DNA from: Serripes groenlandicus
Taxonomy: Eukaryota; Mollusca; Bivalvia; Cardiida; Cardiidae
Length of the DNA stretch: 64,000 nt
Direction: 5' to 3'
NCBI GenBank assembly: GCA_031761405.1
Contig: JASEVX010000008.1
Coordinates: 73,212,852 to 73,276,851 of the forward strand
The first letter of the stretch is position 1, and each line of letters begins with the position of its first letter. This document shows, piece by piece, positions 61,801-64,000 of this stretch. Made by a program: the position numbers and the translations under genes. The notes below the pieces were generated by a model. That model saw only the letters and a list, made by a program, of their open reading frames with translations, was not told where the DNA came from and made no database searches.

Positions 61801-64000
61801 AACAAGGTCAATGACGCTTACAGATGAAGGTACCTCAATGACAATCTTCTTTGTCTGTTGATCATTTTTACTATCATCTTTGTTAATGACATTTTCTCTT
61901 TCTTCAAGCCGTTGACTGGATTTACCTGTATCCTTAATTTGAGGTGTCTTCTTTGCGGATACATTTTCCTTTTTACTAATAATACTTCTTGCATTCTTGA
62001 TTTTTTTATCATAACTACAATGTTCATTTTGATTAGATGCTGTTTTTGAAACATCTGGTTTAAGCAACACTATCAAAGGTTTAATAAGTGGACTGGTTCC
62101 GTGAGTAAAGCTAGCACCATTCTTAACTTCACCACCTTTCACACTAAATTTGTTTGGTGAATCTTTGTCACTATCCAGATCTATAACCAGTCTATCAACA
62201 TCAGAATCTTCTTCAGAGTGACCTATATCTACTTTATGACCTGTCAATGAACTGTCTTTAACAGCCTGGACTTCACTCATGTCCATTGTATGACCCGTTA
62301 ATGAACTGTCTTTAACAGTCTGGGCTTCTTCACTCATGTCCATTGTATGACCTGTCAATGAACTGTTTTTAACAGTCTGGGCTTCTTCACTCATGTCCAT
62401 TGTATGACCCGTTAATGAACTGTCATTAATAGTCTGGGCATCACTCATGTCCATTGCATGACCTGTCAATGAACTGTCTTTAACAGTCTGGGCTTCAAAT
62501 TTATCTACACAATTACCTTCTTCCCCCACGTCCATTACATGTTCAGACAATGAAGAGTCTTTAGTGGACTGTGTCTTAGAATCAGCTGCATTTCTTTTCT
62601 CACTGTCTATCACTCTAATATGTACACCCAACTTTTCATTTAGAATATAAATATCATCATGTTCGTCATTTGCTTGGTTATGATTTTTAATGTCATCGCT
62701 AGTTTTATCAGGATCTAATTTACTGTTTTCTTCTACAATCATGTCCTCATGGCCATCACTATCTTTCTTAACACGAATTTCATTATCATCAACTAATGCA
62801 GTACGGTCTTCTACATCCATGTCTTTTGTTTTCTGAATATCTTCAGCACATTTTGTGTTGTTATCTATTAACATATTGTTCTCAGTTTTATCAGTTTTCT
62901 CTGTTGGTGTCGATGTAGGGTCTGTTACATTTGGAAATGTATGGGAATTCAATTTCTGATTGCATAAATCACTTTCAAAATTTCGTGAAACTTCTTCAAT
63001 CTGGGATTCTTCTTTTTCTATTTGAGATTCTTTATTTTTGTGAGGAGCTTCCATTTTGCTATCAGGGATTTGGGCCATGTCATTTTGGCTTTCTTTTATG
63101 CCATTTTGTGACCCCTTCTTTTCATTGTCATTTTGAATAATGTTTTTAACTTTTTCATATTCCGACACGCATATTTTATCTGTTGTCAAGTTAGTTAGTA
63201 AATTAGGTTTCTCGTTGTCATCATTTTGAACAACTTTACTTCCTTCAGACAATATGTCACAAGATACCGATTTATTCAACTCGGATGATGTTTTATGTGT
63301 TTCTGATAATCTCTGATTTAGTTTTGAAACTGTTTTGTCCATGTCCAACACAGCCTGATTACTTTTGGATGTATCATTACTTGTTCCCAATGATACCCGA
63401 CTTGCTAATTCTTCGTCAGTATTGTTTTTCAAATCAGAAGTTTCTACGTTCGGTTCATGATTATCTTTCATATTACACTCAGTATTTGATACAGAAGATT
63501 TGGGAGATTCGTCTTCATGAAATGACTCTTCAATCTCTTCAGTTTCATTAATCAAAGCAGGCTGAGTATCACTAGTTTTGATGTCACAAATGTCACCCCT
63601 CTCAACTGTTTCCTTTTCATTCATTTTCTGAATTTTTTGTTCCAGTTTTTCTACTATACTCATGCTTACAAAACTTTTCTTCACATTGGATGTAACCCAG
63701 GTAACAGAACTCATTTTATTATCACTTAGTCCATCTGTCACATCTGTATCGATTTTTTCTGTGTTTACTTTTACGTCCGTTTTATCTGTTACACTGTCAG
63801 TACTTTCAACAGCTTTCTCTGACTTATTAACTGACAAAGTGCCAGAAATCCTTGCTAGAGCTGTATCCACCTTTTTAATATGGACAATAGCATTATATTT
63901 ACTTCTTACTGCCGCTGCAGTTTTACATGACAGCTTCGCACGTTTAAGTAAACTTGAGTGATTTTTATAGGGCAGCACCACTGGCCCATGGGACTTTGAT
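40628..64000 (-). CDS. ZMYND8-like: ZMYND8/PRKCBP1-like chromatin reader, 3' part (5' end beyond right edge)
   Basis: Seven exons on the - strand read in compatible phases: 64000(or beyond)-61778, 60938-60773, 59641-59491, 57095-56971, 55148-55001, 52249-52140 and 40819-40628, about 1037 residues. The order is a long acidic low-complexity region, a helical segment ([18 protein letters not shown]), a coiled coil ending TEAKKKQW, the MYND finger [20 protein letters not shown], and a Gln-rich C-terminus. The coiled coil running directly into [24 protein letters not shown] is diagnostic of the ZMYND8/ZMYND11 group, and ZMYND8 fits better than ZMYND11 by the continuation. These nuclear proteins read acetyl/methyl-lysine through PHD-bromo-PWWP modules (not in this window) and recruit repressors through MYND. 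The intron between the last two exons spans 11.3 kb of nested transposons, and an additional small exon there could have been missed. Confidence 0.9.
41416..42430 (+). mobile_element. AACAAGAGG...GAGCTAA element 4 (nested)
   Basis: Same termini and same 165-bp units as its host. It holds about six units and the pre-terminal 'acggacgcacggacgcacgc'. It sits between 'gagatacaat' and 'aaataaagactg' of the host. Confidence 0.85.
42751..44418 (+). mobile_element. AACAAGAGG...GAGCTAA element 5 (nested)
   Basis: It starts 'aacaagagggccatgatggc', 'gatcgctcacctt', and ends 'gcacttcgtgcataggtgag' plus ctaa. About ten modules of the 'gacctagtttttgacc' type are followed by a 'gacgcacgaacgcacgacgc' tract. 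It is inserted in a unit of element 3 at the same unit position as element 4. Confidence 0.88.
44532..45337 (+). mobile_element. Truncated superfamily element 6 (from 44785)
   Basis: After 250 bp of unassigned sequence, 'aacaagagggccattattgc' opens at 44785. Modules with 'gatggcggccatgttgttcc', 'gtcacccaaggagcattttt' and 'aggcggccatttttgtttac' follow. No GAGCTAAAAA end is found before 45338, where a different element end starts. Confidence 0.6.
45338..45815. other. Solo Harbinger-like end and unassigned sequence
   Basis: 'gggctgttccaggaaaaaat' preceded by TAA resembles the TIR at 46346. Its partner end is not seen. A diverged 'aacaagagcgcctcaagctt' start lies at 45641. Confidence 0.45.
45816..46045 (-). 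mobile_element. TTAA-type MITE, full length
   Basis: 230 bp with TTAA on both sides. The core reads 'tttgcacgttttgttcaatt'. Confidence 0.92.
46346..48639. mobile_element. PIF/Harbinger-like TIR element carrying a nested element
   Basis: The terminal 39 bp are inverted repeats with 36 identities: 'gggctattccagtaaaacat' at the left, and 'atgtttaactggaatagccc' at the right in inverse. The trinucleotide TAA flanks both sides (46343-46345 and 48640-48642), matching the TWA duplications of PIF/Harbinger transposons. It has no transposase frame. About 1.4 kb of it is the later insertion at 47177-48566. A poly-C run lies at about 47114-47126. Confidence 0.75.
47177..48566 (+). mobile_element. AACAAGAGG...GAGCTAA element 7
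   Basis: It starts 'aacaagagggccatgatggc' then 'gaatcgctcacctg' and ends 'gcagagctcaggtgagctaa'. About six modules of 180-205 bp contain 'ccctggcggccatgtttttc', 'aatcaacatggcttgaagga', 'tagagggtcacccaaggaac' and 'cggaggagaagattttttaa'. It is non-coding. Confidence 0.9.
48840..49320 (+). repeat. 31-bp minisatellite
   Basis: About fifteen copies of 'ctaacttcccattaactagc' plus 'caggtgactgg'. Some are one base shorter (gactgctaac), and there is a shift from 'cttccc' to 'ctttcc' variants rightwards. Confidence 0.95.
49321..49610. other. No recognised feature
   Basis: AT-rich intron sequence with no repeat that I can match. Confidence 0.5.
49611..49840 (+). mobile_element. TTAA-type MITE, full length
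   Basis: 230 bp, TTAA at both ends, core 'attgcacaaaaagtgcaat' perfect. Confidence 0.94.
50149..50605 (+). repeat. 38-bp minisatellite
   Basis: Twelve copies of 'aatgagtgtgaaacagccgt' plus 'cttacagggtgaatattt'. Alternating 'gccgtcttaca' and 'gcagtcttacg' variants suggest block duplication. Confidence 0.95.
50797..50985 (-). mobile_element. TTAA-type MITE, right end lost
   Basis: 'aacccattccctcatacgac' and a core hairpin 'attgctcgtttggggcaat' are kept. The copy breaks off after 'ctgctgcagagcaagggttc'. Confidence 0.8.
51060..52110. mobile_element. Old MITE carrying superfamily element 8
   Basis: The MITE parts are 51060-51092 ('aatctgtagctgatgacttt') and 51945-52110 (core 'attgttcattattaacaattt', end 'aaggtggaaatggtta'). 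The element at 51094-51944 interrupts them. Confidence 0.6.
51094..51944 (+). mobile_element. AACAAGAGG...GAGCTAA element 8
   Basis: It is nearly identical in its first about 200 bp to element 4 (41416 on), has four to five 165-bp units, and ends 'ggccagtagagctaa'. 'acggacggacggacggacgc' precedes the end. Confidence 0.9.
52140..52249 (-). CDS. ZMYND8-like exon after the MYND exon
   Basis: The acceptor CCCTTACAG and donor ATA|GTAAGA bound 110 bp. It completes the Asp codon left by the previous exon (phase 1) and ends in phase 0. The peptide is a Ser/Thr-rich linker ([33 protein letters not shown]). Confidence 0.75.
52275..52490. mobile_element. Degenerate TTAA-type MITE next to the exon
   Basis: 'ctttcccacatataacaaat', core 'attgctcaagacgagagat', end 'ctgtatgcgggaaaatg'. 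It starts 25 bp upstream of the exon acceptor in gene orientation. Confidence 0.65.
52511..52740 (+). mobile_element. TTAA-type MITE, full length
   Basis: 230 bp with both TTAA ends. Its sequence is very close to 49611-49840, with core 'attgcacaaaacgtgcaat'. Confidence 0.94.
52989..54358 (+). mobile_element. AACAAGAGG...GAGCTAA element 9
   Basis: It starts 'aacaagaggcccaagagggc' and ends 'cagccattggagctaa'. Its modules are of the 'ccctggcggccatgttttt' kind, as in element 7. Element 10 is inserted at 53573. Confidence 0.82.
53573..54180 (+). mobile_element. AACAAGAGG...GAGCTAA element 10 (innermost)
   Basis: It starts 'aacaagaggcccatgagggc' and 'gctctacctgc', has three 165-bp units, and ends 'ggccagtagagctaa'. 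It sits in the A run of 'ggatcaaaaattgaagga'. The empty equivalent occurs in element 7 at about 48398-48415. Confidence 0.87.
54549..54808. mobile_element. Palindromic MITE family B, copy 3 (inverted)
   Basis: The right end 'atgttggttttcttgaggga' plus 'cggctta' and interior 'gggtcgatacattacgcaga' match 9608-9870. The outermost left bases are lost. Confidence 0.8.
55001..55148 (-). CDS. ZMYND8-like MYND zinc-finger exon
   Basis: The acceptor GTTTATTTCAG opens in phase 0 with [19 protein letters not shown], then [15 protein letters not shown]. This supplies the Cys/His ligand series of a MYND finger, which binds proline-rich (PPxL-like) partners in ZMYND8/11. It ends GATAAAG|GTACAT in phase 1. 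Conservation here is the strongest evidence for the gene's identity. Confidence 0.95.
55160..55265 (+). repeat. (GATT)n microsatellite
   Basis: Imperfect runs of 'gattgattgattgg' and 'ttgattgattgattgatt' directly upstream of the MYND exon in gene orientation. Confidence 0.9.
55265..55865. mobile_element. Three TTAA-type MITE copies in a row
   Basis: A right half at 55265-55400, a copy at 55390-55606 (core 'attgctcattatgagcaat') and a copy at 55629-55862 (both TTAA ends, core 'attgcttgctttgagcaat'). Confidence 0.75.
55905..56005 (-). mobile_element. SINE body fragment, inverted
   Basis: 'ctcgcaccagtactccacac', 'caatcttcccaggaaactgg' and 'gcccatgtggaaggcgaatg' are the reverse complement of the SINE body at 36330-36440. 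Confidence 0.75.
56006..56960. other. Intron with MITE relics, no exon
   Basis: 56290-56520 carries a diverged module of the superfamily ('ttgctatggaaaccaaaatt', 'acattgagaggatgctttct'). 56575-56680 and 56690-56953 are degenerate MITEs. The last, ending 'gtgggaaagggtaaa', stops 18 bp from the exon donor. Confidence 0.6.
56971..57095 (-). CDS. ZMYND8-like coiled-coil exon
   Basis: 125 bp between the acceptor GTATTTCAG and donor TGG|GTAAGA. It completes Glu from the previous exon, then [20 protein letters not shown] and ends [10 protein letters not shown]. It is helical, heptad-like and charged. The KKKQW end joins the MYND CxxC. Confidence 0.92.
57258..58200. mobile_element. TTAA-type MITE split by superfamily element 11
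   Basis: The left piece (57258-57308) is 'ttaaccctttcccgctaaaa' to 'cagacagctattg'. The right piece (58055-58200) is 'attattgctcaaaatgagca' to 'cttctgcagatttc'. The core hairpin is kept. Confidence 0.75.
57309..58054 (+). mobile_element. AACAAGAGG...GAGCTAA element 11
   Basis: It starts 'aacaagagggccatgaggcc', 'gaatcgctcacctgag', and ends 'gcactttgtgctctggtgag' plus ctaa. Four to five modules of the 'gacctagtttttgaccc' type. Confidence 0.9.
58385..58480 (-). mobile_element. SINE fragment, minus strand
   Basis: 'agcgtttcttgggcaaataa' and 'gctggtaatcacattctgta' match the 3' half of the SINE at 13010-13200. Confidence 0.5.
58508..58733 (+). mobile_element. TTAA-type MITE, 'cccacata' subfamily
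   Basis: Left TTAA intact, core 'attgctcaaaacgagcaat' perfect, right end 'gtgggaaagggtaaa'. An extra A/T-rich relic precedes it at 58222-58320. Confidence 0.85.
58838..59057 (+). mobile_element. TTAA-type MITE, full length
   Basis: TTAA at both ends, core 'attgctcaaaacaagcaat' with one mismatch, about 10 bp deleted in the right arm. Confidence 0.92.
59058..59490. other. Intron; microsatellite-like GACG/GACA tract
   Basis: 59310-59360 reads 'gacggacggacagacagacg', like the tracts before the 3' ends of the superfamily elements, followed by 'gccggacaaaaaagaaagta'. No full element is recognised. Confidence 0.5.
59491..59641 (-). CDS. ZMYND8-like exon, helical linker
   Basis: The acceptor TTATCCCCAG and donor TTTG|GTAAGT bound 151 bp, phase 0 in and phase 1 out. 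The peptide [20 protein letters not shown] continues to [18 protein letters not shown]. The LELKHN segment begins the coiled coil. Confidence 0.92.
59642..60772. other. Intron with repeat relics
   Basis: A MITE half lies at 59690-59775. A degenerate superfamily element probably spans about 60022-60560 ('aacaagatggtcctggatcg', 'tctatgtaaaacaggtggcc', 'tgacccaaggaacatacctg'). No exon is seen. Confidence 0.5.
60773..60938 (-). CDS. ZMYND8-like exon, Ser-rich linker
   Basis: 166 bp between the acceptor ATTTTTACAG and donor AAG|GTAATT. Its first base completes the Gln codon from the large exon, and it ends in phase 0. The peptide opens with a KSSTSSSS Ser run and reads [17 protein letters not shown], closing [14 protein letters not shown]. 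Confidence 0.9.
61000..61223. mobile_element. Degenerate TTAA-type MITE
   Basis: 'aatctgcagcagatgtttt' to 'gtaagtgggaaaggtttaa'. Its TTAA at 61224-61227 also starts the next MITE. Confidence 0.6.
61224..61432 (+). mobile_element. TTAA-type MITE
   Basis: Left TTAA and arm intact, core 'attgctcaaaacaagcaat', right arm shortened and ending 'tatgagggaaaag'. Confidence 0.88.
61778..64000 (-). CDS. ZMYND8-like large internal exon (open at right edge)
   Basis: The frame is open from the window edge to the donor CA|GTAAGT (phase 2), about 740 codons. No start codon is needed because translation comes from upstream exons; an apparent GTG start at 63981 is not meaningful. The N-terminal part is basic ([20 protein letters not shown]). 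The rest is acidic, Ser/Asp/Glu/Lys-rich and probably disordered. Residues encoded by about 62215-62515 form five to six tandem copies of a peptide of about 18-20 residues ([19 protein letters not shown]). The C-terminal part is Lys-rich and ends with [11 protein letters not shown]. Membership in the ZMYND8-like gene rests on the phase match with 60938-60773 and on strand and order. The sequence itself shows no recognisable domain. Confidence 0.85.

Noticed and set aside
63979..63981. Start codon of the large minus-strand frame
   Set aside because: It is a GTG in an exon that stays open to the window edge; translation comes from exons outside the window.

Overview
The window is AT-rich eukaryotic DNA dominated by repeats, with short exons bounded by GT/AG splice sites. 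The repeat types (tRNA-derived SINEs ending in the 'gccg(c)cgtgatatgactgaaa...aacggcgttaa' domain, TTAA-flanked palindromic MITEs, and elements bounded by AACAAGAGGGCC and GAGCTAAAAA) are those I associate with bivalve molluscs. I cannot name the species. No bacterial operons, rRNA genes, intact tRNA genes or CRISPR arrays are seen.

Two genes are well supported. (1) A complete three-exon gene on the + strand (coding 28734-34696) encodes a 230-aa dienelactone-hydrolase-family protein with an intact Cys-Asp-His triad. Most of its first intron is a 50-bp minisatellite. (2) The 3' part of a ZMYND8/PRKCBP1-like chromatin reader lies on the - strand (coding 64000 down to 40628, seven exons). It comprises a huge acidic, repeat-bearing exon, a coiled coil, the MYND zinc finger and a Gln-rich C-terminus. 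Its PHD-bromo-PWWP end would lie beyond the right edge.

Lesser coding traces: a first exon encoding a PHD-like zinc motif (2139-2241, of the kind seen in front of MULE-type transposases); a RecQ-helicase exon broken by a SINE with a 15-bp target duplication (3987-4537); two possible alternative 3'-terminal exons on the - strand (19890-19988 and 17986-18153); and a weak two-exon candidate near 24.3-24.9 kb.

Layout: 1-1.1 kb, 45-bp satellite; 1.5-4.6 kb, MITE, PHD exon and broken RecQ exon; 4.6-15.4 kb, old MITEs and SINEs; 15.5-16.9 kb, TIR element with internal duplication; 17-22 kb, minisatellites, a 1-kb CT/CTGT microsatellite and a second copy of the 45-bp satellite block; 23.3-24.1 kb, nested inverted repeats; 25.2-27.3 kb, 39-bp array with higher-order structure; 28.7-34.7 kb, hydrolase gene; 35-40 kb, MITEs and SINEs; 40.6-64 kb, ZMYND8-like gene whose introns are packed with nested transposons.

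The most distinctive feature is a superfamily of terminally conserved, non-coding elements between about 37 and 58 kb. All copies point the same way (antisense to the ZMYND8-like gene) and they insert into each other and into the TTAA MITEs. Two of them occupy the same position in different repeat units of a host element.
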